The position numbers and the translations under genes were made by a program. The notes below the pieces were generated by a model that saw nothing but the letters and a program-made list of their open reading frames with translations, had not been told where the DNA came from and did not search any database. From Pseudomonas wuhanensis (lineage in GTDB: Bacteria; Pseudomonadota; Gammaproteobacteria; Pseudomonadales; Pseudomonadaceae): DNA of 64,000 nt. This document shows, piece by piece, positions 49,913-60,218 of this stretch (position 1 is its first letter; every line of letters begins with the position of its first letter). The stretch is taken from assembly GCF_030687395.1 (NCBI RefSeq), contig NZ_CP117430.1, positions 6,138,001 to 6,202,000 of the forward strand, written 5' to 3'.

Positions 49913-50880
49913 GCTTCGTCAGGCGACAGGTTGAGCATACGGCGGGCCATCAGATCAGCGGCGCGTACCAAGGCATCGGTGATACCCGATTCGGACGCCG
50001 CATGGCCGGCGTCGCGAATCACCTGCAATTCGCTGTTCGGCCAGGCCTGATGCAATTCCCAGGCGTTGTCCAACGGACAAATCACATCGTAACGACCATG
50101 AACGATAACGCCAGGCAGGTGGGCGATCTTGGCCATGTCACGAATCAGCTGGTTCGGCTCGAGGAAAGCATTGTTGGTGAAGTAGTGACACTCGATACGG
50201 GCGATGGACAACGCACGCTGAGGCTCGGAGAAGCGGTCGACCACCAGCGGATTCGGCCGCAGGGTGGCGGTGCGGCCTTCCCACATGGACCAGGCTTTGG
50301 CCGCGTGCATCTGGGCGATCTGATCGTTGCCGACCAGGCGCTTGTGGAACGCCGAGAGCAAGTCGTGGCGTTCGTCCTGCGGGATCGGGGCGATGTAGTC
50401 CTGCCAGTAATCGGGAAACAGGCGACTGGCGCCACACTGGTAGAACCACTCGATTTCCTGGGGACGGCAAAGAAAAATCCCGCGCAGAATCAAACCGTGC
50501 ACGCGTTCCGGATGGGTTTGCGCGTAGGCCAGGGCCAGGGTCGAACCCCAGGAGCCGCCGAACAGCACCCATTTGTCGATGCCCAGGTGCTTGCGAATCC
50601 GCTCGAGGTCGGCGACCAGATCCCAGGTGGTGTTGTTCTCAAGGCTGGCGTGGGGTGTGGAGCGACCGCAACCGCGCTGGTCGAAGGTGACAATGCGATA
50701 CAGGTTCGGATCGAAATACCGGCGGCTCTGCGCATCACACCCGGCACCGGGGCCGCCGTGAATGAACACCACCGGCAAACCTTCCGGCGAACCGCTTTCG
50801 TCGACATACAGCGTGTGGGTTTTATCGACGGCCAGATCGTGCCGGGCGTGGGGTTTGATCTGCGGGTACAAAGTCTGCAT
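49909..50880 (-). CDS. pip: Proline iminopeptidase
   Basis: Alpha/beta hydrolase (peptidase S33) releasing N-terminal proline. 323 residues; oxyanion region [10 protein letters not shown], nucleophile Ser110 in GGSWGS, Asp265 in GRYDVICPL and His293 in DAGHAAS. No signal peptide, so cytoplasmic. Upstream of and coupled to dtd, a pairing seen in other pseudomonads. Confidence 0.95.
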   Translation of the reverse strand: MQTLYPQIKPHARHDLAVDKTHTLYVDESGSPEGLPVVFIHGGPGAGCDAQSRRYFDPNLYRIVTFDQRGCGRSTPHASLENNTTWDLVADLERIRKHLGIDKWVLFGGSWGSTLALAYAQTHPERVHGLILRGIFLCRPQEIEWFYQCGASRLFPDYWQDYIAPIPQDERHDLLSAFHKRLVGNDQIAQMHAAKAWSMWEGRTATLRPNPLVVDRFSEPQRALSIARIECHYFTNNAFLEPNQLIRDMAKIAHLPGVIVHGRYDVICPLDNAWELHQAWPNSELQVIRDAGHAASESGITDALVRAADLMARRMLNLSPDEA

Positions 50881-50995
50881 TGCGCGCTCCGTAAGGGGTC
50901 GAGGTCATCCCTGAGGGGACTTCTATTATTCTGCCGTCCGGCATCATAAACCCGAATTACTTCAATGAGCATGCCCCTTGGAGCGTCGGCGTTTG

Positions 50996-51916
50996 TCAGC
51001 CCGTCGTATCAGCCAGATAGCCGAGCAGGGTTTCATAGAGTCGGTCGACCTCGGCGACCTGCCCCCGCGCCCGCAAACAGCCGTGAACCAGCCCCTCCCC
51101 GTAATATAGCGTTGCGCTCACGCCCGCGGCGTTGAGTCGCTCGGCGTAACGCACACCGTCATCGCGCAGCGGGTCGAACTGCGCCACGGCGATCAACGCC
51201 GGCGGCAGACCGCTGAAATCGTCGGCGAGCAAGGGCATCGCATAGGCACCCGGTTGTCGGGTTCCGCCTAAATACAACGCGTGATAACAATCCAGATCAC
51301 TACTGCTGAGCAATGGCGCGTCGGCGCATTCGCTGCGCGACGGCAATCGGTGATCGCCGCCCAGTCCCGGATAGACTAGAACTTGCGCGCACGGCATTGG
51401 CTCGCCGGCATCGCGCAAAGCGAGGCACAACGCAGCGGCGAGATTGCCGCCAGCACTGTCGCCTGCCACCAGGGTCCGCGCAGGGTCGAGCTGAAACGGT
51501 CCTGTGCGCAACGCGCGCCAGACACTCAGGCAGTCATCGAACGCCGCCGAAAACGGATGCTCCGGCGCCAATCGATAATCGACGGCGATCACCAGCACCC
51601 CGAGCACCGACGCCAGTTCGGCGCAGATGAAGGCGTGGGAATCCAGATCCCCCACCACCCAGCCGCCGCCGTGCAGGTACACGATGCACGGCCAACCGTT
51701 GGTCGGCGGCATGACCGGCGGTTGCCAGAAACGCACGGCCACGCCTGCCAATTGGAAGTCGACCACCTCAAGCCCCACAGGACGCGGCGGGGTGAATGCT
51801 CGGCACATCTCGCTGTAGGCCTGACGCAAACCGGTGAGGCTGCTGTCGGTGCTGTTAAAGCTGAGGGTTTTCTCGACGAAAGCCGTCATCTGTTCAGAGA
51901 GTGGATAAAGAGCCAT
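50996..51916 (-). CDS. HSL-family alpha/beta hydrolase (esterase/lipase)
   Basis: 306-residue hormone-sensitive-lipase type esterase, no signal peptide. Oxyanion motif HGGGWVVGD, nucleophile in GDSAGGNLAAAL, Asp in FDPLRDDGVRYAERL and His in GLVHGCLR complete the triad. Start at ATG 51916 (MALYPLSEQMTAFVEK); the frame continues upstream into a REP, which is not coding. The ribosome site is weak. Substrate unknown; short-chain esters are typical for the family. Confidence 0.87.
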   Translation of the reverse strand: MALYPLSEQMTAFVEKTLSFNSTDSSLTGLRQAYSEMCRAFTPPRPVGLEVVDFQLAGVAVRFWQPPVMPPTNGWPCIVYLHGGGWVVGDLDSHAFICAELASVLGVLVIAVDYRLAPEHPFSAAFDDCLSVWRALRTGPFQLDPARTLVAGDSAGGNLAAALCLALRDAGEPMPCAQVLVYPGLGGDHRLPSRSECADAPLLSSSDLDCYHALYLGGTRQPGAYAMPLLADDFSGLPPALIAVAQFDPLRDDGVRYAERLNAAGVSATLYYGEGLVHGCLRARGQVAEVDRLYETLLGYLADTTG

Positions 51917-51969
51917 GAGCTTGCAGCCAGCAAAATAGAGGGGGTCAAAAGATTTGAACAACGCAAATC

Positions 51970-52062
51970 CTGTGGGAGCGTGGCTTGCCCGCGATGAATG
52001 CACCGCGGTTTTTCAGGTATCACGCGTCATCGTTCATCGCGGGCAAGCCACGCTCCCACAGG
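51970..52062. repeat. Variant inverted REP pair
   Basis: Both arms carry CGTGGCTTGCC/GGCAAGCCACG in place of CGGGCTTGCC/GGCAAGCCCG. This symmetric change shows the two arms evolving together, and it removes the GCCCG half of the IS110 target. Confidence 0.88.
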
Positions 52063-52096
52063 TTATGCGCTTCCCTCAGGGATCCCGCTCGACCAG

Positions 52097-53044
52097 TCAG
52101 TTTTTCAAACTGGCCTGAACAGTTGCCACGCCTTCCTTGCCATCGAAACTGCTGACACCCGCCAGCCAACGCTGAAGGTCTTCGGGATGATCACGCAGCC
52201 ATTGCCTGGCGACCTCCTGCGGCGTCTTGCGCTCCATGATCGGCACCATCAACTGGCTTTCCTGAGCCGCGGTAAAGGTCAGGTTTTCCAGCAGGCGGTT
52301 CACGTTCGGGCAACGCTCGGCATAGTCCGGCGCGGTCACGATGGAAACGGTCGCCGCGCCTTCGTTCGGGCCGTAGACGTCTTCGCTGCCGCTCAGGTAG
52401 GCGATGTTCATGTTGATGTTCATCGGATGCGGGGTCCAGCCGACGAACACCACGAACTCTTTGCGATTGACCGCCCGTTGCACGGCGGCGAGCATCCCGG
52501 CCTCACCGGACTCGATCAGCTTGAAGTCCTTCAAACCGAAGCGGTTGGTCTCGATCATGGTTTTGATGGTGGTGTTGGCACCGCTGCCTGGCTCGATGCC
52601 GTAGATTTTGCCGCCCAACTGATCCTTGAACCTGGCGATGTCAGCGAAGGTTTTCAGGCCGGCGGCAGCCACGTAATCAGGTACGGCGAGCGTCGCCTGG
52701 GCGTCGGCCAGGCTCGGCTTGTCCATGACTTTCACCTGATTGGCGGCCACGAACGGGGCGATATTCTTGTCCATCGCCGGTTTCCAGTAACCGAGGAAGA
52801 TATCCAGACGCTTGTCGCGGATGCCGGCGAAGATGATTTGCTGCACGGCGCTGGTTTGTTTGCTTTCGTAGCCGAGGCCGTTGAGCAACACGTCAGCCAT
52901 GCCGCTGGTGGCGATGACGTCGGTCCAGTTGACCACGCCCATGCGTACGGTCTTGCAGGAAGCGGGGTCGTTGGCGAAAACGCTGGTGCTCAGAAGAGCA
53001 GTGCCGGTGAGGATTAACAGACAGCGGTTGAACAGTCGTTTCAT
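52097..53044 (-). CDS. Choline/betaine-type ABC transporter substrate-binding protein (orphan)
   Basis: 315-residue periplasmic protein with signal peptide (CLLILTGTALLSTSVFA). Its fold is OpuAC type. Residues of the choline-binding aromatic box as known in ChoX are recognisable: NWTD, GYWKP, VPDYVAAAG and VGWTPHPMN. No permease or ATPase gene is adjacent, so it must share a transporter encoded elsewhere, as BetX and CaiX share CbcWV in P. aeruginosa. Choline, carnitine or betaine are candidate ligands. Start ATG 53044; no clear ribosome site. Confidence 0.85.
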   Translation of the reverse strand: MKRLFNRCLLILTGTALLSTSVFANDPASCKTVRMGVVNWTDVIATSGMADVLLNGLGYESKQTSAVQQIIFAGIRDKRLDIFLGYWKPAMDKNIAPFVAANQVKVMDKPSLADAQATLAVPDYVAAAGLKTFADIARFKDQLGGKIYGIEPGSGANTTIKTMIETNRFGLKDFKLIESGEAGMLAAVQRAVNRKEFVVFVGWTPHPMNINMNIAYLSGSEDVYGPNEGAATVSIVTAPDYAERCPNVNRLLENLTFTAAQESQLMVPIMERKTPQEVARQWLRDHPEDLQRWLAGVSSFDGKEGVATVQASLKN

Positions 53045-53178
53045 CGGAAGGCTCGCTCGGCAGCAGATTATTGTGGGCCCGGTGTCTTTGCGCACCGTGC
53101 CCACAACGTTACGCAGCGCCGAGACGGCGAAAGTGACCTGTGGCGACCGTGTTTTGCACGGTGGCGACTGTCTCAACC

Positions 53179-53280
53179 GATCGTTCCCATGCTCTGCGTG
53201 GGAATGCAGCCCGTGACGCTCCGCGTCACTGGACGCGGAGCGTCCCTAGAGGCATTCCCACGCGGAGCGTGGGAACGATC
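53179..53280. repeat. GATCGTTCCCACGC palindrome, copy 3 of 4
   Basis: Bounded by GATCGTTCCCATGCTCTGCG and its inverse ending at 53280; inner GACGCTCCGCGTC/GACGCGGAGCGTC. Between the binding-protein gene and hutG. Confidence 0.88.
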
Positions 53281-53282
53281 AG

Positions 53283-54083
53283 TCAGCCGTAGTGCTTTTC
53301 GCCCCACGCCAGCAGCCCTTGCAGCAATTCCCTGAGCACCACTTGCGTCGGCGCCGCCAGGTCCGGGCGATAGCGGAATGGCTCAAACTCTTCCATGTAC
53401 GTGCACTGACCCAACTCCAGCTGCACGGCATGGATGTTCTCGGCCGGGTTGCCGTAATGCCGGGTGATGTGCCCGCCCTTGAAACGCCCGTTCAACACAT
53501 GGCTGTAATCGGCGTGCTTCGCGCAGATGGCTTCCAGTTGGCTGGCCAATTGTGGATCGCAACTGGCGCCGTTGAAGGTGCCGAGGTTGAAGTCCGGCAG
53601 CTTGCCGTCAAACAGGTGCGGGATGATCGAGCGGATCGAGTGCGCATCGAACAGCAGCGCGTAGCCAAACTCTGCTTTCAGTCGCGCCAATTCCTCCTGC
53701 AAGGTGCGGTGGTATGGCGTCCAGATGTGCTCCAGATAAGTTGCCCGCTCTGCGGCCGATGGCTCCAGCCCTTCGCGAAACAACGGAATACCGTCGAACA
53801 ACGTCGCCGGGTACAGGCCAGTGGTGGCGCCGATATATAAAGGCTTGTCGTCCGACGGCCGGTTCAGGTCGATGACAAATCGCGAGTACTCGGCGGCCAG
53901 GGTGCTGGCACCCAGCTCGGCGGCGAATTCGTAAAGCCTGGGGATGTGCCAGTCGGTGTCCGGCAGGCTTTTCGCGTCGGGAATCAACCCGGCTTCGACC
54001 GCTGGGGTCAGGCGCAGACCGGCGTGGGGCATGCTGATCAGCAGCGGCACGCGGCCTTGTTTGAAGTTCAGAACCTTATCCAC
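53283..54083 (-). CDS. hutG: N-formylglutamate deformylase
   Basis: Last step of the five-step histidine route, hydrolysing N-formylglutamate to glutamate and formate. 266 residues from the GTG at 54083 (DKVLNFKQGRVPLLISMPHA), with AGGAG 7 bases upstream; the open frame extends far into hutI and is not used. Metal ligands in SMPHAG, FDAHSIRS and VQLELGQCTYM are conserved. End of the hut cluster, 10 bases after hutI. Confidence 0.94.
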   Translation of the reverse strand: MDKVLNFKQGRVPLLISMPHAGLRLTPAVEAGLIPDAKSLPDTDWHIPRLYEFAAELGASTLAAEYSRFVIDLNRPSDDKPLYIGATTGLYPATLFDGIPLFREGLEPSAAERATYLEHIWTPYHRTLQEELARLKAEFGYALLFDAHSIRSIIPHLFDGKLPDFNLGTFNGASCDPQLASQLEAICAKHADYSHVLNGRFKGGHITRHYGNPAENIHAVQLELGQCTYMEEFEPFRYRPDLAAPTQVVLRELLQGLLAWGEKHYG

Positions 54084-54093
54084 AACTGCTCTC

Positions 54094-55299
54094 CTAAACG
54101 CTCGTTTCGACGCCGTGACGCACGACGCGTTTTTCCAGATCGCCGCCCAGCCAGTAAGACAGGTCGGCCGGTCGATCGATTTGCCAAGCGACGAAGTCTG
54201 CGACCTTGCCGGCTTCCAGCGAACCGTGAGTCTGGCCCATGCCCAATGCGGTGGCGGCATGAATAGTCGCGCCAGCCAGGGCTTCTTCCGGGGTCATGCG
54301 GAAACAGGTGCAGGCCATGTTCAACATCAAGCGCAGCGATAAGGCTGGCGACGTACCCGGATTGAGGTCGCTGGCGATGGCGATTTTTACCCCGTGTTTG
54401 CGCAGGGCTTCCATCGGCGGCAATTGGGTTTCCCGCAGGAAGTAAAACGCGCCGGGCAGCAATACCGCGACGGTGCCGGACTTGGCCATGGCGATGGCGT
54501 CGTCTTCGGTCATGAATTCCAGATGATCGGCGGACAGTGCGTGGTAGCGCGCCGCCAGGCTCGAACCGTGCAGCGACGACAATTGCTCGGCGTGTAACTT
54601 CACCGGCAAGCCGAGGTTCTGCGCGGCAACGAACACCCGCTCGACCTGCTCTGGCGAAAACGCCAGGTACTCGCAGAACGCGTCCACCGCATCCACCAGC
54701 CCTTCGGCCGCCAGGGCCGGGAGCATTTCACTGCAGATGTGATCGATGTAAGCGTCGGCGCGGTCCGCGTATTCCGGCGGCAGAGCGTGGGCGGCCAGGC
54801 AAGTGCTGCGCACGCTGACCGGTAGCTCGGTGCCGAGACGGCGGATCACCCGCAGGATTTTTCGTTCGCTGGCCAAGTCCAGGCCGTAGCCGGACTTCAT
54901 CTCGACCGTGGTCACGCCATCGCGCATCAGGCTTTTCAGACGCTTGGCGGCGCTGGCGAACAGCTCGTCTTCGCTGGCAGCGCGGGTGGCGCGCACGGTG
55001 CTGGCAATGCCGCCGCCGGCAGCGGCAATTTCCGCGTAACTGACGCCTTGCAGGCGCTGCTCGAATTCGCCGCTGCGGTTGCCGCCGAACACCGTGTGGG
55101 TGTGGCAGTCGATCAGGCCCGGGGTGACCCAGGCCCCGCTCAAGTCATTGACGGCCGGGTATTCGCCGGCCGGCAGTTCGGCGCTTGGGCCGATCCACTC
55201 AATGTGCGCACCGGACGTCACGATGGCCGCATCCTCGATGATCGAGTAGACGCCTTGCGCCATGGTTGCGACGTGGCAGTGTTGCCAGAGCGTTTTCAT
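54094..55299 (-). CDS. hutI: Imidazolonepropionase
   Basis: Amidohydrolase converting imidazolone propionate to formiminoglutamate. 401 residues; metal motif [12 protein letters not shown], then [48 protein letters not shown] and [13 protein letters not shown] clear ribosome site (CGGAGG) precedes the ATG. Standard length. Confidence 0.96.
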   Translation of the reverse strand: MKTLWQHCHVATMAQGVYSIIEDAAIVTSGAHIEWIGPSAELPAGEYPAVNDLSGAWVTPGLIDCHTHTVFGGNRSGEFEQRLQGVSYAEIAAAGGGIASTVRATRAASEDELFASAAKRLKSLMRDGVTTVEMKSGYGLDLASERKILRVIRRLGTELPVSVRSTCLAAHALPPEYADRADAYIDHICSEMLPALAAEGLVDAVDAFCEYLAFSPEQVERVFVAAQNLGLPVKLHAEQLSSLHGSSLAARYHALSADHLEFMTEDDAIAMAKSGTVAVLLPGAFYFLRETQLPPMEALRKHGVKIAIASDLNPGTSPALSLRLMLNMACTCFRMTPEEALAGATIHAATALGMGQTHGSLEAGKVADFVAWQIDRPADLSYWLGGDLEKRVVRHGVETSV

Positions 55300-55316
55300 C
55301 CTTGGCCTCCGTTAGG

Positions 55317-56726
55317 TTATCGATGAGAAAAAGTAGGTTCCTGTTCCACCGGCACCGCCTTGCCTGCCGCCGGTTTGACCCACGTCAGGTAGGCCAGCAC
55401 CAGCAACACAATCCAGACCACGCCGACGATCAACGCCGCCTGGGTATCCGGGAAATAGCCCAGCACGCCGAAGATGAACAGCATGAAGGCAATCGCCGCC
55501 ATCGGCGCATAGGGCCAGAACGGCACCGGGAATTTCAATTGCGCGACCTGCTCGGCACTCATGGAACGACGCATGGCCACTTGGGTGAACAGAATCATCA
55601 GCCAGACCCACACCGTGGCAAAGGTTGCGACGGAGGCGATCAGCAGGAAGACGTTTTCCGGGATCAGGTAGTTCAACAACACGCCCAGCAGCAGCGCACA
55701 GCTCATCACCACCACCGTCAACCACGGCACGCCATTGCGCGACAAGCGGGCGAAGCCTTTGGGTGCGTGCCCTTGCTGAGCCAGGCCATACATCATGCGA
55801 CCCGCGCCGAAGATGTCACTGTTGATGGCCGACACCGCCGCCGAGATCACCACAATATTGAGGATGGTCGCCGCCGAGCTGATCCCCAGGTTGTCGAAAA
55901 TCTGCACGAACGGGCTGCCTTGGCTGCCGATCTGCTGCCACGGAAAGATCGACATCAGCACCAGCATCGTCAGCACGTAGAACAGCAAAATACGCAGCGG
56001 TACGGCATTGATCGCCCGGGGTAGCACGCGCTGCGGGTCTTTGGCTTCACCGGCGGTAACGCCGATGATTTCAATGCCACCAAAGGCAAACATCACCACC
56101 GCAAACGAAGCGATCAGGCCACCCACGCCGTTGGGCATGAAGCCGCCATGGCTCCAGAGATTACTGATATCGGTCGCCTGGGCACCGGGCGCACTGCTGA
56201 TACCAAACAACATGATGCCGAAACCGCCCAGGATCATCGCGACAATGGCCGCGACCTTGAGCAGCGACAACCAGAACTCCATTTCACCGAAGACTTTGAC
56301 GTTACACAGGTTCAAGCCACCGACCACCGAAACGATGCCCAGCACCCAGATCCAGCGGGAGACTTCCGGAAACCAGAACCCCATATAAATACCGAATGCG
56401 GTCACGTCAGCCATGCCGACGATGACCATTTCAAATGCGTAGGTCCAACCGAGGATGAAACCCGCCATCGGCCCCAGATAGGTGCTGGCGTATTGGCCGA
56501 ATGAGCCGGCCACCGGGTTGTGCACCGCCATCTCGCCGAGGGCGCGCATGACCATGAACACTGCAGCGCCACCAATCAGGTAAGCGAGCAGGACTGCGGG
56601 GCCGGCCATTTGAATGGCCGAGGCAGAACCGTAAAACAGCCCGGTGCCGATCGCCGACCCCAGTGCCATGAAGCGAATATGTCGGGCAGAGAGCCCGCGT
56701 TTCAACCCTTTTGCTGGCTGTTGCAT
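55317..56726 (-). CDS. hutT: Amino acid permease of the hut cluster (histidine transporter)
   Basis: 469-residue APC-superfamily (AAT family) proton symporter with 12 predicted helices. Starts [40 protein letters not shown] and [20 protein letters not shown] are family signatures. Position between hutH and hutI makes histidine the likely substrate; in P. fluorescens SBW25 the gene at this place is the histidine transporter. The sequence alone resembles ProY-type permeases, so specificity is inferred from context. Confidence 0.9.
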   Translation of the reverse strand: MQQPAKGLKRGLSARHIRFMALGSAIGTGLFYGSASAIQMAGPAVLLAYLIGGAAVFMVMRALGEMAVHNPVAGSFGQYASTYLGPMAGFILGWTYAFEMVIVGMADVTAFGIYMGFWFPEVSRWIWVLGIVSVVGGLNLCNVKVFGEMEFWLSLLKVAAIVAMILGGFGIMLFGISSAPGAQATDISNLWSHGGFMPNGVGGLIASFAVVMFAFGGIEIIGVTAGEAKDPQRVLPRAINAVPLRILLFYVLTMLVLMSIFPWQQIGSQGSPFVQIFDNLGISSAATILNIVVISAAVSAINSDIFGAGRMMYGLAQQGHAPKGFARLSRNGVPWLTVVVMSCALLLGVLLNYLIPENVFLLIASVATFATVWVWLMILFTQVAMRRSMSAEQVAQLKFPVPFWPYAPMAAIAFMLFIFGVLGYFPDTQAALIVGVVWIVLLVLAYLTWVKPAAGKAVPVEQEPTFSHR

Positions 56727-56761
56727 TTCTCGTCCTTAATTATTCTTATTCGACGCTAAAT

Positions 56762-56864
56762 GATCGTTCCCACGCTCCGCGTGGGAATGCCTCTGGGGAC
56801 GCTCCGCGTCCAGTGACGCGGAGCGTCACGGAGCTGCATTCCCACGCAGAGCATGGGAACGATC
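56762..56864. repeat. GATCGTTCCCACGC palindrome, copy 4 of 4
   Basis: Bounded by GATCGTTCCCACGCTCCGCG and the inverse ending at 56864; inner GACGCTCCGCGTC/GACGCGGAGCGTC. It splits hutT from hutH inside the hut cluster. Confidence 0.88.
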
Positions 56865-56876
56865 ATCAGAGAGCTA

Positions 56877-58415
56877 TTACAGGCTAGGCAGCAACTTCGC
56901 CGTCACCAGGTCATTCAGGCAACGCGTAGCCAACAACTCACTGGCCGCATTGATGTCCGGCGCAAAGAAGCGATCCTTCTCATAGAACGGCACTTCAGCG
57001 CGCAGGATGGCGCGGGCCTTTTCCAGTTTTGGCGAGGTTTTCAGACCGTCGCGCAAATCCAGCCCCTGGGCTGCAGCCAACCATTCCACCGCGAGAATCC
57101 CGCGAGTATTCTCGGCCATTTCCCACAGACGCTTGCCCGCCGCCGGGGCCATGGACACATGGTCTTCCTGGTTAGCCGATGTCGGCAGGCTGTCCACCGA
57201 GTGCGGATGGGACAAGGCCTTGTTTTCACTGGCCAGAGCCGCAGCGGTTACTTGAGCGATCATGAAACCGGAGTTCACGCCGCCATTGGCCACCAGGAAC
57301 GGCGGCAGTTGCGACATGTGCTTGTCCATCATCAGCGAGATGCGGCGTTCACTCAGGGAGCCGATTTCGGCGATGGCCAAGGCCATGTTGTCGGCGGCCA
57401 TGGCCACCGGTTCGGCGTGGAAGTTACCGCCAGAGATCACGTCGCCTTCAGCGGCGAACACCAACGGGTTGTCCGATACGGCGTTGGCTTCGACGGCAAG
57501 CACCTCGGCGGCCTGACGGAACTGGGTCAGGCAGGCGCCCATGACTTGCGGCTGGCAGCGCAGGGAGTACGGATCCTGGACCTTTTCGCAGTTCTGGTGC
57601 GAGTCGGATACTTCACTGCGCTCGCCCAGCAGATCGCGGTAAGCAGCAGCGGCGTCGATCTGGCCTTTCTGGCCACGCGCGGCGTGGATCCGCGCGTCGA
57701 ATGGCGAGCGCGAGCCCAGTACCGCTTCGACCGTCAGACCGCCAAGGGCCAGGGCGCCGGCGAACAGGTCTTCACCTTCGAACAAGCCACGCAGGGCGTA
57801 GGCGGTGGAAACCTGGGTGCCGTTGAGCAGCGCCAGGCCTTCTTTCGCCGCCAGGGTGAGCGGTGTCAGACCGGCGACTTTCAGCGCTTCGGTGGCGGGC
57901 AGCCATTCACCTTTGTAACGCGCCTTGCCTTCACCCAGCAGCACCAGCGACATGTGCGCCAACGGTGCCAAATCGCCGGAGGCGCCGACCGAACCTTTCA
58001 ACGGAATGTGCGGGTAAACCTCAGCGTTGATCAGCGCGATCAACGCATCGATCACCTGACGACGAATACCGGAGAAACCACGGCTCAGGCTGTTGACCTT
58101 GAGCACCATGACCAACCGCACCAGCGCGTCGCTGATCGGCTCGCCGACACCGGCGGCGTGGGACAGAACGAGCGAGCGCTGCAGGTTTTCCAGGTCTTCG
58201 CTGGCGATTCGGGTCGAGGCCAGCAGGCCGAAACCGGTGTTGATGCCATACGCGGTGCGATTCTCGGCGAGGATCTGTTCCACGCAGGCAACGCTGGCTT
58301 CGATTTGCGCCGAAGCGCTTTCGTCGAGGGTGATTTTGACCGGTTGCTGGTAAACATCACGCAGTTGGGCAAGGCTCAGTTGGCCGGGAATCAAGTTAAG
58401 CGCAGTCACATTCAT
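56877..58415 (-). CDS. hutH: Histidine ammonia-lyase
   Basis: First step of histidine degradation: elimination of ammonia to give urocanate. 512 residues. The MIO-forming triad Ala-Ser-Gly is present at 145-147 in [15 protein letters not shown]; catalytic Tyr56 lies in YGINTGFG, and [12 protein letters not shown] and [14 protein letters not shown] are conserved. AAGGAG stands 5 bases before the ATG. All features of an active histidase; corresponds to hutH2 of SBW25 by position. Confidence 0.96.
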   Translation of the reverse strand: MNVTALNLIPGQLSLAQLRDVYQQPVKITLDESASAQIEASVACVEQILAENRTAYGINTGFGLLASTRIASEDLENLQRSLVLSHAAGVGEPISDALVRLVMVLKVNSLSRGFSGIRRQVIDALIALINAEVYPHIPLKGSVGASGDLAPLAHMSLVLLGEGKARYKGEWLPATEALKVAGLTPLTLAAKEGLALLNGTQVSTAYALRGLFEGEDLFAGALALGGLTVEAVLGSRSPFDARIHAARGQKGQIDAAAAYRDLLGERSEVSDSHQNCEKVQDPYSLRCQPQVMGACLTQFRQAAEVLAVEANAVSDNPLVFAAEGDVISGGNFHAEPVAMAADNMALAIAEIGSLSERRISLMMDKHMSQLPPFLVANGGVNSGFMIAQVTAAALASENKALSHPHSVDSLPTSANQEDHVSMAPAAGKRLWEMAENTRGILAVEWLAAAQGLDLRDGLKTSPKLEKARAILRAEVPFYEKDRFFAPDINAASELLATRCLNDLVTAKLLPSL

Positions 58416-58524
58416 TCTCCTTTTGAGAGTTTCTTATTAACTCACCAGACGCTCCGGAGATGTCCGTTGTCCGTCGCGTCTCACTTTTGGGGAGCCGCGC
58501 CTTGGCACGCTGGTGTTGTGGATT

Positions 58525-60048
58525 TCAGTTCAGGTTCGGTAAAGCCTTGTGCAGCAAAATCGGGTCTTTCAAAACAGCGGTGGCGCTGGCGATGTCCGGC
58601 GCCAGCCAGCGATCCTGGTCATAGGCCGGAACCCGCTCGCGCAGCAGGCGCCATGCGGCGTCGGTGCCGGCGCCAAAGCGTTGTTCTTTTAAAAATTCGA
58701 AAGCCTGGGCCGCCAGCAGGTATTCGATGGCGAGGATCTGCGTGCAGTTTTCCAACGCACGATGCAGCTTCAGCGCGGCGTTGGTGCCCATGCTCAGGTG
58801 GTCTTCCTGCAAGCCCGAAGTGACGTAGTTATCGAGCACCGCCGGTTGCGCCAACTGGCGGTTTTCCGCACACAGCGAAGCGGCAACGTATTGCACGATC
58901 ATCATCCCGGAGTTCACGCCCGGATTGGCCACCAGAAAGGCCGGCAAACCGCTGACGTGCGGGTTGACCAAACGGTCCAGCCGACGCTCGGCGATGGAGC
59001 CGATTTCGGCCATGGCGATCGCCAGCAAATCCGCCGCCAATGCCACTGACTGACCGTGCGGGTTGGCCTGAGACACCACCCGGAAGTTGTCCGGCGTGCC
59101 CAGCAACATTGGGTTGTCGGTGACTGAATTGAGTTCGGTTTCGATCTGCTTTTTGGCGTGCTCAAGTTGATCGCGAGCAGCGCCGTGTACTTGCGGAATC
59201 GAGCGGATGCTCAACGCATCTTGAGTGCGAATGCCTTTGCTGCTGGCAATCACTTCACTGCCATCGAGCAGCGCCCGCAGGTTGATGCCGACTTGCTGCA
59301 TGCCCGGATGAGGCTTGAGCGCGATGATCTCGGCATCGAACGCCGCAATCTGGCCACGCTGGGCTTCGAAGCTCATGGCACCGATCACATCGGCCCACTG
59401 AACCAGACGCGTCGCATCGGCAATTGCCAGGCAGCTGAGACCGGTCATGCACGGCGTACCATTGACCAGGCACAAACCATCTTTGGCGCCGAGTTGAACC
59501 GGTTGCAGACCTTCTTCGGCCAAGGCTTGCTGCGCCGAGACAATCTGCCCGCGATAGCTGACATTGCCGACACCCAGCAGCGCGATGCTGATGTGGGCCA
59601 TGTGGGTCAGGTAACCCACCGAACCCTGGGATGGCACTTGCGGAGTGATGCCACGGTTGAGCAACGCCAGCAGCGCCTCGACCACCTGGCGGTGAATGCC
59701 GGATTTGCCGTGGCTGTAATTGCGGATCGCTGCACACATGATCGCGCGGGTCTGCTCATCGCTCAGCGGAGCGCCAACGCCACAGGCGTGACTGAGCAAG
59801 GTGTTGCGCGACAGTTGGCTGAGTTGTTCGTCCTTGAGCGAGACGTTGCACAACGCGCCCAGGCCGGTGTTGACGCCATAGGCACGCTCGCCGCTGGCGA
59901 CGATGCGCTGGACGATCGCCTGGGCATTCTCGATCCGCGCCCAGGCCTGGGCCGACAGCTCAAGCTGCGCGCCATGGCGGGCTACGGCCACCACATCCTG
60001 CCAACGCAACGGGGCGTCGGCGATAACGATTTTTTCAGCCTGGGACAT
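58525..60048 (-). CDS. hutH1: HutH-family paralogue lacking the MIO triad
   Basis: 507-residue aromatic amino acid lyase homologue (start MSQAEKIVIADAPLRW; upstream in-frame ATG codons at 60051 and 60060 are alternatives; GAGG lies upstream). It keeps Tyr57 in YGVNTGLG, the QDALSIRSIPQVHG and GLQEDHLSMG blocks and overall length. However, where histidase has [14 protein letters not shown] this protein reads GSVGYLTHMAH: the Ala-Ser-Gly that cyclises to the MIO cofactor is absent and three residues are missing. It therefore should not work as a normal ammonia-lyase. It could be a pseudoenzyme partner of HutH, a regulator, or an enzyme of a different kind. Position matches hutH1 of SBW25. Confidence 0.85.
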   Translation of the reverse strand: MSQAEKIVIADAPLRWQDVVAVARHGAQLELSAQAWARIENAQAIVQRIVASGERAYGVNTGLGALCNVSLKDEQLSQLSRNTLLSHACGVGAPLSDEQTRAIMCAAIRNYSHGKSGIHRQVVEALLALLNRGITPQVPSQGSVGYLTHMAHISIALLGVGNVSYRGQIVSAQQALAEEGLQPVQLGAKDGLCLVNGTPCMTGLSCLAIADATRLVQWADVIGAMSFEAQRGQIAAFDAEIIALKPHPGMQQVGINLRALLDGSEVIASSKGIRTQDALSIRSIPQVHGAARDQLEHAKKQIETELNSVTDNPMLLGTPDNFRVVSQANPHGQSVALAADLLAIAMAEIGSIAERRLDRLVNPHVSGLPAFLVANPGVNSGMMIVQYVAASLCAENRQLAQPAVLDNYVTSGLQEDHLSMGTNAALKLHRALENCTQILAIEYLLAAQAFEFLKEQRFGAGTDAAWRLLRERVPAYDQDRWLAPDIASATAVLKDPILLHKALPNLN

Positions 60049-60100
60049 CATTAACCTCATGCGGACAACCTGAATATTGATGCAGCTTTACCTGGCCTCA

Positions 60101-60190
60101 TCGCGGGCAAGCCCGCTCCCACAGTGTTCTGTTGTGAAAACAAAATTTGTGCAACACAACCAATCCCTGTGGGAGCGGGCTTGCCCGCGA
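60101..60190. repeat. Inverted REP pair
   Basis: Two canonical units (TCGCGGGCAAGCCCGCTCCC and inverse) between hutV and the hutH paralogue. Both keep the IS110 target string. Confidence 0.9.
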
Positions 60191-60218
60191 TGGCGCCGGC
60201 ACAGACGCCGCAAATCTC

